Shown: positions 47,314 through 54,774 of the stretch, one piece after another | Layout: every line of letters starts with the position of its first letter | How positions within the stretch are numbered: position 1 is the first letter of the stretch | NCBI GenBank assembly: GCA_045543095.1 | Contig: JAZQMC010000008.1 | Location: 1-64,000, forward strand | From: Fimenecus sp045543095 | GTDB lineage: Bacteria > Bacillota > Clostridia > Oscillospirales > Acutalibacteraceae | Direction: 5' to 3' | Length of the DNA stretch: 64,000 nt | Translations under genes and position numbers: made by a program | Notes under the pieces: model-generated | Database searches by the model: none | Told to the model about the DNA's origin: nothing | Seen by the model: only the letters and a program-made list of their open reading frames with translations

Positions 47314-49017
47314 TCATTCCTTTGCTGTTTCTATACGCTTGATTGTTCCTGCCGTGGATTCTTTAAGCTCATTTATCAATTCAACGATTTCCGGATTTGA
47401 GCCTTTAATTGTTGAAATGCCGTTGTTAATATCGTTGAGAATTCCAATCATTTCTTCCGGAGTTGCTACTTCAAGGAAGTCAGCGATATTATTGTTAATA
47501 ATTCTGTCAATTTCTATCCATACTTGTAATTTATAATCTTCATGATAGGAATCTGACTTGATTTTTAAATCCTTAATCATATTCCAAAGCTCTGTACGTT
47601 GAGTATTAAGCTCTTGTGTCTGAATGACTTTGCCACCACGAAGTTGCTCAATTGTATTTGTGCACTCTGAAATATCATAAAAAATTGCGGCAATTTGACC
47701 ATTTGTGTCGGTGTTATCTTTAATCTCTTTGAACCATTTTGCAGCTTGAGAATATCTTGCACGGTCAGACTCATCGTCATAATATGACAAATAGCTCCAA
47801 CCGATTTCAAAACACACCTCATCATAGCCTGCCGGATTTTCTGCTTTCAGATTTTCCAAAGCTTTTATTGTATCAATGTAGCCGTTATTCTTTTTACGTT
47901 CAAGACCAATGGTTAATTGCAATAAGTCTGTTCCCTCGTCAGTTGAAAGCTTATAATCTTGAGTAAGATACTCATTCAAATCAAGATAAGCTTCTTTTCT
48001 TGTAGGGTCGGTCATAATCGCTTCGTTGTATTTTTTTACAACTTCTTCATACGAGTCAAGTGTAGGAGCTGTTTTAAGAATTTCGTCATAGTTTTCACTT
48101 TTTTTGTTTTCTGCCGATACATAAGCCCATGCTGACGTTGCGGCAAACACTAAAGACAAAGCTACACTTCCGATAAACATACCCAATTTCTTTTTTTGCT
48201 TATTTCTGTGAAGGTCATCAATCTCTTCGTAATGCTCAAGAGCATACATAAGCTCTGCACAAGATTGATATCTGTCTTCAGGGTTGCGTTGAGTACATTT
48301 AAGAATAATTCTTTCAAGACCGCTGGATAATGTTGGGTTAATTTCTCTTATGGGTTTGATTTCGTAAGGTGGTTCACAAGGATTCATACCTGTAACCAAA
48401 TGATAGAGAGTTGCACCAAGGCAATATATGTCAGTTCGTGCATCAGTTTGTCCCATACCACCAAACTGTTCAGGTGCTGCGTATCCCACAGTACCAAGAC
48501 AGGTTGTATCAGCAAGATTTTTCTCTTTATATTCTCTTGCAGTACCAAAGTCAATCAAGGTGATATTTCCGTCCGGTTTCAACATAATGTTTGCCGGCTT
48601 CATATCTCTGTATATGATGGCAGGAGTTCTGCTGTGAAGATAACCTAACACGTCACAAAGTTGTTTTGCCCAATCAATTACCAATTCCTGAGGCTGTGCA
48701 CCAAATTCCTCTAACGCTCTGTTTAATGAGTTACCCTGAATATAGTCCATAATAATAATGAACGAATCAGCCGTATCAATAACGTCAATGATACTTGGAA
48801 GGTTTGGGTGACTTAATTTTTTAAGAATATCAGTTTCAGCAACAAGTCCCTGCTTAACTGATTCAAAGTCAAGAACGCCGTCTTTACGAACCTCTTTAAC
48901 TGCCCATTGTTTATTTGCCTTTTCATTCATAGCAAGATAAACAACGCTCATTCCGCCTTGTCCAACTTTATTAAGTATCTTATACTTGCCGTCAACAAGT
49001 GAACCTATTTCAAGCAT
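47314..49017 (-). CDS. Ser/Thr protein kinase, single-pass, with TPR-like outside domain
   Basis: 567 residues. The kinase domain (about 10-265) shows GQGGMSVVYLA, AVKEV, YRDMKPANIM (Tyr replaces His of HRD, common in this Firmicutes subgroup), LIDFGTAREY and GYAAPEQF. It should be active. A membrane helix follows (about 280-300; KKKLGMFIGSVALSLVF), then an outside region of about 260 residues with TPR-like helices (VVKKYNEAIMTDPTRKEAYLDL). There are no PASTA repeats. The kinase/helix/outside-helical layout recalls the pseudokinase EssB/YukC of type VII systems. Start ATG has AAGGAGG upstream. Confidence 0.92.
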   Translation of the reverse strand: MLEIGSLVDGKYKILNKVGQGGMSVVYLAMNEKANKQWAVKEVRKDGVLDFESVKQGLVAETDILKKLSHPNLPSIIDVIDTADSFIIIMDYIQGNSLNRALEEFGAQPQELVIDWAKQLCDVLGYLHSRTPAIIYRDMKPANIMLKPDGNITLIDFGTAREYKEKNLADTTCLGTVGYAAPEQFGGMGQTDARTDIYCLGATLYHLVTGMNPCEPPYEIKPIREINPTLSSGLERIILKCTQRNPEDRYQSCAELMYALEHYEEIDDLHRNKQKKKLGMFIGSVALSLVFAATSAWAYVSAENKKSENYDEILKTAPTLDSYEEVVKKYNEAIMTDPTRKEAYLDLNEYLTQDYKLSTDEGTDLLQLTIGLERKKNNGYIDTIKALENLKAENPAGYDEVCFEIGWSYLSYYDDESDRARYSQAAKWFKEIKDNTDTNGQIAAIFYDISECTNTIEQLRGGKVIQTQELNTQRTELWNMIKDLKIKSDSYHEDYKLQVWIEIDRIINNNIADFLEVATPEEMIGILNDINNGISTIKGSNPEIVELINELKESTAGTIKRIETAKE

Positions 49018-49029
49018 ATTATTTCCTCC

Positions 49030-49797
49030 TTAAAAAGTTCTGACAAGGACAACTGAAATGTTGTCACGTTCGCTACGTTGTTTATTAAGCTCAATTAAAG
49101 CTAAAGTGTTATTGCTCATTGAATATTCATCCAACAAGGCATTGGGTTGAAATTTTTCGTAAATTTCTGCCGGTGTAATTTCGTGACGGAAACCGTCTGA
49201 ACAAAGCATATAAACTGCATTTTTATGTGTGTTACCTACAAAGAAATCCGGATAAACCTCTTCTGAAGCTCCGATACATTGAAGCAATACACTTCTTCTT
49301 TCGTCACGCTCTGCCTGTTCAGGTGTCATATTACCAAGAGCAACCTCACGGGCTACAAAAGTCTGGTCATTGGTAAGCTGTGTCAAGTTGTCTGCAATTT
49401 CATAAGCTCTTGAGTCGCCCACATTCATAATGTAATAGTTTTCTTCAGTAATTAACATTACAACTGCCGTTGTTCCAAGCCTTACACCCAAGCCTGCACC
49501 GTAATTCTTAATTGAATTATTTTGTTCAACAAGAATTTTTTCCCATTGCATACGGATTTCATTTGCATCAAAAGGTTTTTCACACAATTGGGGAAGTTGA
49601 TTATTTACCCAATTATCAAATGCTTTTATAACAGTTGCACTGGCAACCTCACCTTTTGAAAGTCCGCCCATTCCGTCACAAAGAATAGCAAAAGAAATTC
49701 TGCCTTGTTTTGTATTTATAACCTTTACAGATAAACTGTCTTGATTTGTACTTTTAACAAGACCAATATCTGTATTTGCTGAAACAATAAAATTCAT
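49030..49797 (-). CDS. PP2C-type Ser/Thr protein phosphatase
   Basis: 255 residues from ATG at 49797, the same length as the second PP2C of the locus. Motifs: SANTDIGLVKSTNQDS, FAILCDGMGGLSKG, GTTAVVMLI with MNVGDSRAYEI, LCSDGFRHEI and the final DNISVVLV. The frame is open 27 codons further up, but PP2C domains begin near this Met and GGGTGG lies about 10 bases before it. It is the first gene after the regulated promoter at 49.9 kb, 12 bases upstream of the kinase gene, forming a kinase/phosphatase pair. Confidence 0.93.
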   Translation of the reverse strand: MNFIVSANTDIGLVKSTNQDSLSVKVINTKQGRISFAILCDGMGGLSKGEVASATVIKAFDNWVNNQLPQLCEKPFDANEIRMQWEKILVEQNNSIKNYGAGLGVRLGTTAVVMLITEENYYIMNVGDSRAYEIADNLTQLTNDQTFVAREVALGNMTPEQAERDERRSVLLQCIGASEEVYPDFFVGNTHKNAVYMLCSDGFRHEITPAEIYEKFQPNALLDEYSMSNNTLALIELNKQRSERDNISVVLVRTF

Positions 49798-49916
49798 TTG
49801 TGGTACCCACCCTTTTTGAAAATTGCTTACTGATAAACTAAGCATTTTTTCTTGTAAAAACATTCGAAATTTAGCCATTTTTGTAAAAAGGCAGAAAATT
49901 CCGTATTATCTTGTTT

Positions 49917-49945
49917 ATTTTAGCGGATTTTCCGCTAAAAGTCAA
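49917..49945 (-). promoter_or_regulatory. Promoter of the phosphatase-kinase-surface-secretion locus
   Basis: On the minus strand TTGACT (49940-49945) and TAAAAT (49917-49922) are spaced by exactly 17 bases, about 120 bases upstream of the PP2C start. The spacer is filled by a palindrome, so a repressor bound there would block RNA polymerase. Confidence 0.75.
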
Positions 49946-49962
49946 TAGCGGATAATACGCTA
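49918..49962. promoter_or_regulatory. Two operators, TAGCG-N7-CGCTA, for the divergent XRE regulator
   Basis: Operator 1 is a perfect palindrome (49918-49940; TTTTAGCGGA, 3-base centre, TCCGCTAAAA). Operator 2 (49946-49962) has the same TAGCG-N7-CGCTA spacing, 25 bases from the first. A related half site (CGTATTATC, 49902-49910) lies beyond operator 1. They sit between the XRE gene and the PP2C gene, and operator 1 covers the minus-strand promoter spacer. A plausible plus-strand promoter for the regulator (TTTCCG-N16-GATAAT) overlaps operator 2, which suggests autoregulation. Confidence 0.75.
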
Positions 49963-50008
49963 AATCATAATAGAAGCATACAAATAATCAAAAAATGGTG
50001 GTGTTTTT

Positions 50009-50218
50009 ATGCTTTACAGAAGAATAAGAGATTTAAGAGAAGACAGCGATTTAACTCAGCGTGAAATGGGTGAAATTTTGAATTGCAGTCAGCGTGTTTA
50101 CAGTAACTATGAGCGTGGGGATTTGGATATTCCAACCGAGATACTTATTAAGCTTGCTGATTTTCACAATGTGTCAGTAGATTATATTCTTGGTCGTACC
50201 GATAAAAAAAAGTTTTAA
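50009..50218 (+). CDS. XRE-family (Cro/CI-type) transcriptional regulator
   Basis: 69 residues, essentially one helix-turn-helix domain: IRDLREDSDLTQREMGEIL, then SQRVYSNYERGDLDIPTEIL and FHNVSVDYILGRTD. The YERG and VSVDYLLG-type motifs are standard for HTH_3. There is no extra ligand domain. It is the only plus-strand gene between 1.8 and 63 kb and is divergent from the 34-gene locus, across a region with two matching palindromes. It is therefore the prime candidate for control of that locus. A GGTGG site precedes ATG. Confidence 0.92.
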   Translation: MLYRRIRDLREDSDLTQREMGEILNCSQRVYSNYERGDLDIPTEILIKLADFHNVSVDYILGRTDKKKF

Positions 50219-50252
50219 TATCTGCCTTTGACTCAAAATATATAATTAGTTA

Positions 50253-50290
50253 TTTAAAAAAACAGCCGAAAACTCAATTGATTCGGCTGC
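50253..50290 (-). terminator. Terminator of the M50-like gene
   Basis: CAGCCGAA (50263-50270) and TTCGGCTG (50282-50289) form an 8-bp stem. On the minus strand it is followed by a seven-U run (A run at 50256-50262). Confidence 0.8.
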
Positions 50291-50312
50291 TAATATACAC
50301 TTTATCAAATAT

Positions 50313-50828
50313 TTAAAATGCTTTGTATAATTGCCTTTTATTGAAAACTATAAAATCATTTACAAGAAAAGTTATTGCTATAAACAACAGTATCGTCAAC
50401 ATCACAAGCAAAAGAGTGGTGTAATGCGGAAGACTTTTCAGAAGGATTGCAGTATCATCATTTTGCATCGAACTCCCCTTTTCAAACATAATTGCTGAAA
50501 CGATTTCTATAACAAATGAGATGACACAAATTAACCGCAGAGCAGTTTTCGTATACCATATCCAGAAAGATTTTGACGGTAATAAAAGGCTTATTAAAAA
50601 AGGAAAAATAATTCCTGAAACACCTATGACAAATAAGTGAGAATCACTTATACTCACATTCATTTTCAGCAAAACTGAAGCTATTGGAAAAATTCTAAAA
50701 TCAATAACTTCTACGCCGAAAATAAATGCGGAAAGGGAATGTCCCGTCTCGTGCAGAAACGGATAAATAATTATTGCGATTAACAGTCCGATTACAAACA
50801 AAAAAGAGAATTTTAATATGAGTTTCAA
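50313..50828 (-). CDS. M50-like membrane zinc metalloprotease homologue
   Basis: 171 residues with about four membrane helices. The first ends in PFLHETGH (residues 23-30), an HExxH zinc-protease motif within the membrane, as in M50/site-2 protease relatives. A second metal ligand motif (NPDG type) is not evident. It may therefore be the short M50B-like form or an inactive relative. It is monocistronic, with its own terminator. Target unknown. Confidence 0.65.
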   Translation of the reverse strand: MKLILKFSFLFVIGLLIAIIIYPFLHETGHSLSAFIFGVEVIDFRIFPIASVLLKMNVSISDSHLFVIGVSGIIFPFLISLLLPSKSFWIWYTKTALRLICVISFVIEIVSAIMFEKGSSMQNDDTAILLKSLPHYTTLLLVMLTILLFIAITFLVNDFIVFNKRQLYKAF

Positions 50829-50878
50829 AATATCACCAATATTAAAATTCCCATATATACGCGGTATATTTATACAAA

Positions 50879-50910
50879 AAAATCCCGAGAGAATTTTCTC
50901 GGGATTTGAG
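50879..50910 (-). terminator. Terminator of the aromatic acid exporter gene
   Basis: AATCCCGAGAGAATTTTCTCGGGATT is nearly perfectly self-complementary. On the minus strand it is followed by seven U, and it lies 32 bases after the stop codon at 50942. Confidence 0.85.
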
Positions 50911-50941
50911 TTTCGTATTTGACCATTTTTTATCTTTTATA

Positions 50942-51865
50942 CTATTCGGGATTATCGGTGCGTTTTGCTTTTTTTAAGGTTAGAATTAAATCTTCACGGA
51001 GATGTAAAATTTTTGAAACATGATAGTTTGTTATTATATCATTTTCATTCATTTCGGTTGTTACTGTGACATCGCGTATGAGTGCACCGTTTTCGATTAG
51101 GCGGTTAAGGTTTTCTTCATTAAGTTTTCCCAATTTTTCCATTCTGCTTAGCACTTCCATTTGTGCCACAAGCTGACGGGCTTTGTCGGCACAGATGTTG
51201 AAAACTTCAAGTCTTGTGCGATTTCGTTTAAGACGAAGAAGCAACCACTGATTTGAAAAAATTGAGAGCTGACGCGCCAAATCGTCAATGATTTTAGTCA
51301 TTTTTTCGGTGTCCGGGTATTCATTATCGCCGTCAAACATATTTTCAAGAAACAGGATAATTTCTTTATCAAAACTTTCGGCGGTTGTGCGAATTTTTCG
51401 TGTATTATTATAAGGGAAAATCAATGCATTGATGATAAGTCCTACACCCAAGCCGATTGCCGTATCCCAAAGTCTTCCCACTGCGTAAGTGAAGGGTTGA
51501 ATATCGGGTGTAGTGCAAATAATCACCACCATAAGACAAGGTAGAGTTGGTGAAAATCGGATATGCAACAAATTATAAATTGTGATTACAAGCACAATGC
51601 CGATACCCGTTGCTACAAGCGGATTAATAGGTGTGAGCATCAGTAAAACACCTGCGACAGCACCGAAGAATACGCCGAAAATCTGTGTAAGACAAGAGCC
51701 GATTGAGTTTTTTAAGGTGGGCTCCATAACTGCCATTGCACCGAGTGTTGCAAATATAAGGCGAGAAGATGTTGTGCCGTAGGCAGACACAATTATCATT
51801 GCGATTATAACGGCTAATGCAGTTTTTAAGGTGCGAAAACCAATGTGGAATTTTTTTGATTTCAT
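50942..51865 (-). CDS. Aromatic acid exporter family (DUF939/FUSC-like) membrane protein
   Basis: 307 residues from ATG at 51865 (AGGA 6 bases upstream; a GTG at 51880 lies inside the previous coding end). The N-terminal half has five or six helices typical of the family: RTLKTALAVIIAMIIV, FATLGAMAVMEPTLKNSIG, FGAVAGVLLML and WDTAIGLGVGLIINALIFP. The C-terminal half is a cytoplasmic helical domain. Relatives export aromatic or organic acids; substrate cannot be assigned here. It follows the 151-residue gene within 10 bases. Confidence 0.82.
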   Translation of the reverse strand: MKSKKFHIGFRTLKTALAVIIAMIIVSAYGTTSSRLIFATLGAMAVMEPTLKNSIGSCLTQIFGVFFGAVAGVLLMLTPINPLVATGIGIVLVITIYNLLHIRFSPTLPCLMVVIICTTPDIQPFTYAVGRLWDTAIGLGVGLIINALIFPYNNTRKIRTTAESFDKEIILFLENMFDGDNEYPDTEKMTKIIDDLARQLSIFSNQWLLLRLKRNRTRLEVFNICADKARQLVAQMEVLSRMEKLGKLNEENLNRLIENGALIRDVTVTTEMNENDIITNYHVSKILHLREDLILTLKKAKRTDNPE

Positions 51866-51872
51866 ATTATTC

Positions 51873-52328
51873 CTACTCACCTTTTTTCAACTTATTTTTA
51901 GCGTATTGTTTGAGGAGTTTTGTCATTTTCTTTGAAACGTAAAATTCATTTGGTAAAAAAGGATATTTACAATTTCCTTCAAGACCGATAAATTCATATT
52001 GATAGACATTTAAAATTTTATAAGAAATATCATATCGTTTATATATTTCTCTTATATTTCTCCATTCAGCACTTGCCTTTACCCCGAAGAAAAAGCCGAT
52101 TTCAATACCTTCGGGAGTGATTTTACAGTAATGAGGTGCGGACAAAAAACCTAAAACACCAAAAACAGACATTATAACAACAACTATTATACCTATTTCA
52201 TTACTGTATTTGTCGCCAAATTCAAGAGTTGAGATAATAAAAAGATTTCCTAATAATAAACCTGTTAAAATAAGAAAAAGTCTGTAATTTATAAATATGT
52301 GTTTTTCTTTGTTCATAATGTTTCTCAT
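51873..52328 (-). CDS. Hypothetical membrane protein with two helices
   Basis: 151 residues. Two hydrophobic helices (about 15-33 and 45-65) are followed by a small domain with PHYCKITPEGIEIGFFFG and EWRNIREIYKRYDIS. This pattern is common in membrane-linked PH-like proteins of Firmicutes. No definite family assignment is possible. ATG at 52328 lies just after a GGAGGGAGAG sequence that is part of a palindromic repeat (52335-52384), which may therefore supply its ribosome binding site. Confidence 0.6.
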   Translation of the reverse strand: MRNIMNKEKHIFINYRLFLILTGLLLGNLFIISTLEFGDKYSNEIGIIVVVIMSVFGVLGFLSAPHYCKITPEGIEIGFFFGVKASAEWRNIREIYKRYDISYKILNVYQYEFIGLEGNCKYPFLPNEFYVSKKMTKLLKQYAKNKLKKGE

Positions 52329-52334
52329 CTATCT

Positions 52335-52384
52335 CTCCCTCCGTCAACGCTTACGCGTTGCCACCTCCCTCGTCAGAGGGAGGA
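52335..52384. repeat. GC-rich palindromic intergenic repeat, copy 1
   Basis: Two short hairpins: AACGC-TTAC-GCGTT (52346-52359) and CCTCCCTC-GTCA-GAGGGAGG (52364-52383). The same stem and loop types recur at 63654-63729. It fills the gap between the GH31 stop region and the 151-residue gene. Confidence 0.7.
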
Positions 52385-52399
52385 TAGGAAGTGTGTGAA

Positions 52400-54772
52400 T
52401 TATTCAAGTGCGAAAACTGCTTCGTCCATACACATACGCAGGGATTTTGCTTTTATGCCACGGATAAAGGATTTATAATCTGCTTCGGTTTCACAGTTGT
52501 TGAGTTTTTTGTTTGTGATAACCTTTTTCATATTATTGCCGTTAAGGTGAATAAGGCAATCAAGAGCACGTTCACGGACGGGCTTATTCTTTTTAGCGGT
52601 AACGCCTTTAAGAATTACTGTGATTTCGTCTTCAACGGTGATGTCTTCAAGATTTACGAAGCTCTTGCCATAGCTTGCGGGAGTTTCTGTACCGTTTATT
52701 GTAACAACGACCTCGTCGAAATCCTCAATATCCTTGAAATTGAGAGTATAAGTTCTCTTTGCGGGGATACATTTGAGCATTTTACCACCGTTGATTGTGA
52801 ATGTGAGAGTATCATTTTCTTCTTTAACGGTCATTTTTGTTATTGAATACTCGCCGTTCTGATAATTACGAGTTTCGCCGTCGTCCTCATAAAAATCAAA
52901 GGAATTGTTACCGCGATAAATATCAATATCAAGGTGCTGTGGGCATTGCCACGAATTGCCGTCATCGGCAGACATAGGAATAATTGCACCCTCTTTTGCA
53001 AATGCGGGGATTGTATTAATTGGGCTATTAATTACTACGAATTTTCCGCCCTTATAGATTTTACCGTCAAAGATATTAGTCCATCTGCCCTCGGGCAACC
53101 ACACCTTTGTTGCGGCAGTTTTAGTCTTTTTATCGAGCTTTGTTGTTACCGGGCAAATAAGAATTTCAGAGCCGAAGAAATATTCGTTGGGAACATCAAA
53201 ACTTTCGCTTAATTCCGGATATGTATAATACATTGGCTCGCAAAGTGCTCTGCCACCATTATATGAGCGATAATTCATTGCATAGATATATGGAATAAGT
53301 TTATGACGAAGACGAAGACTTTCTGTGCCTAAAATTTCTGCCTCCCAAGAGAAATTCCAAGGCTCTTTGCCCAATGTTTCAAGGGCAGTGGAATGAAGTC
53401 TTAAAATCGGTGAGAAAACTGCATACTGCAACCAACGGATATAAAGTTCATCGTCGTGCTCGCCGAAATGGTGACCGCCGATGTCGTGGCTCCACCAAGT
53501 ATAACCACAGTTTGCCGCATTAGCGGTGAAATATGGTTGGAAGTTGAGAACTTTCCAGTTAATTGCAGTATCGCCCGAAAATCCTAATGGATAACGGTGT
53601 GAGCCGATACCCGCATAACGAGAGAGAATGAGCGGACGAGTATTTTCTTTTTCATTATCGCAATAATGATAATGATTAAGAAGCCACAATGGGTCAAGGC
53701 CTGCTTTTTTGCTCTTTGTGCCCTGTTGCCAGTCAATCCACCAGAAATCGACACCGTCATTCTCATAAGGGTGATGAAGAATATCGAAATATGCATTGAT
53801 AAACTTTTTATCGGTCAAATCGAATTCAACTGTTTTTTCAGTTTCGGGGTCGATGCCCATAGCCTTTGCCATATCCTCATACATATCTTCAAAGCTACGC
53901 ACACCATCGGCGGGATGAAGATTTAAAGTAACCTTTAAATCCATATCGTGAAGCTTCTGCAAAAAGCCTTTATAATCGGGGAATAAATCGGTATTCCAAC
54001 TATATCCTGTCCAACCGCTACCCCACTTTACGCCTTTTTTCTGGCACTTGCCAAATTTTTCATCAATTTTAACCCAATGCCAATCCATATCAACGGTGGC
54101 AATGGTGAGAGGAATATCACGGCGGAAAAATTCTGCCATTAAATCCTCATATTCTTTTTGAGTATAGGCACGGTATCTACTCCACCAGTTACCAAGTACA
54201 TAGCGTGGTACAAGGGGTGGTTTACCTGTGATTTTATAGAAATCGTTGAGCCAATCAACATAGTTTTTACCGAATGCGAAAACATAAATATCCTTTGTAT
54301 TCTTTTCGCGTTCAATTAGTATTCCGTCATCAGTTAAAAGCAGAGTTTTGCTGTCGTCATAAACAGAAACACCGTCAGTTGAGAGAATACCGTCATCAAG
54401 GTCTACCGGACCAAATGTACCGTCGAGTGTTCTTGTTGTGCCTAAAAGGTTATTATCGGAATTATATGTACAACTTTTGCCCTCAATAACCGCATATTTG
54501 AAATTACCTGAATGGTTGTTAATACAGAATTCTGCCTTATTTGTTTTGATTGTAAGAATATCAGTTTTTACTTCGTGAGTAAAATCCACCTTACCAAAAT
54601 CACGATACCACACGGTTTGTGAGGGTAAATCGGTAAAATCACCTGCAGGCGAATATTCAACTCGCACCATTCTGTCGGTAAGCACAGTTACACGCACATT
54701 ACCGCTTAAAACAATATTTTCTTCATTGGGTTTTGTCTGAGTTTTAACAAGAAGTTGTTTATTTAACTCCAT
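52400..54772 (-). CDS. GH31 family alpha-glucosidase/alpha-xylosidase-type enzyme
   Basis: 790 residues, a full GH31 protein: N-terminal beta-sandwich (about 10-175) and a (beta/alpha)8 barrel with WWSRYRAYTQKEYEDL and VDMDWHW. The nucleophile is in DFWWIDWQQG (D about 346) and the acid/base in GFSGDTAINW (D about 399). C-terminal beta-domains follow. It has no signal peptide, so it is cytoplasmic. Specificity (glucosyl, xylosyl or galactosyl) is not readable from motifs. Start ATG has GAGGTG in the last codons of the preceding gene, 2 bases apart, so translation is coupled. Confidence 0.93.
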   Translation of the reverse strand: MELNKQLLVKTQTKPNEENIVLSGNVRVTVLTDRMVRVEYSPAGDFTDLPSQTVWYRDFGKVDFTHEVKTDILTIKTNKAEFCINNHSGNFKYAVIEGKSCTYNSDNNLLGTTRTLDGTFGPVDLDDGILSTDGVSVYDDSKTLLLTDDGILIEREKNTKDIYVFAFGKNYVDWLNDFYKITGKPPLVPRYVLGNWWSRYRAYTQKEYEDLMAEFFRRDIPLTIATVDMDWHWVKIDEKFGKCQKKGVKWGSGWTGYSWNTDLFPDYKGFLQKLHDMDLKVTLNLHPADGVRSFEDMYEDMAKAMGIDPETEKTVEFDLTDKKFINAYFDILHHPYENDGVDFWWIDWQQGTKSKKAGLDPLWLLNHYHYCDNEKENTRPLILSRYAGIGSHRYPLGFSGDTAINWKVLNFQPYFTANAANCGYTWWSHDIGGHHFGEHDDELYIRWLQYAVFSPILRLHSTALETLGKEPWNFSWEAEILGTESLRLRHKLIPYIYAMNYRSYNGGRALCEPMYYTYPELSESFDVPNEYFFGSEILICPVTTKLDKKTKTAATKVWLPEGRWTNIFDGKIYKGGKFVVINSPINTIPAFAKEGAIIPMSADDGNSWQCPQHLDIDIYRGNNSFDFYEDDGETRNYQNGEYSITKMTVKEENDTLTFTINGGKMLKCIPAKRTYTLNFKDIEDFDEVVVTINGTETPASYGKSFVNLEDITVEDEITVILKGVTAKKNKPVRERALDCLIHLNGNNMKKVITNKKLNNCETEADYKSFIRGIKAKSLRMCMDEAVFALE

Positions 54773-54774
54773 AA

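Noticed and set aside
1007..49797. Recent transfer of the whole locus as a mobile element
   Set aside because: No integrase, transposase, relaxase or clear flanking direct repeats were seen, and base composition and ribosome sites look like those of the housekeeping genes. The tRNA-end duplication at the left side is suggestive but has no partner at about 50 kb.
52391..52846. Plus-strand ORF of 151 codons
   Set aside because: Antisense to the 3' end of the GH31 gene, which has full family motifs; no promoter or ribosome binding site.
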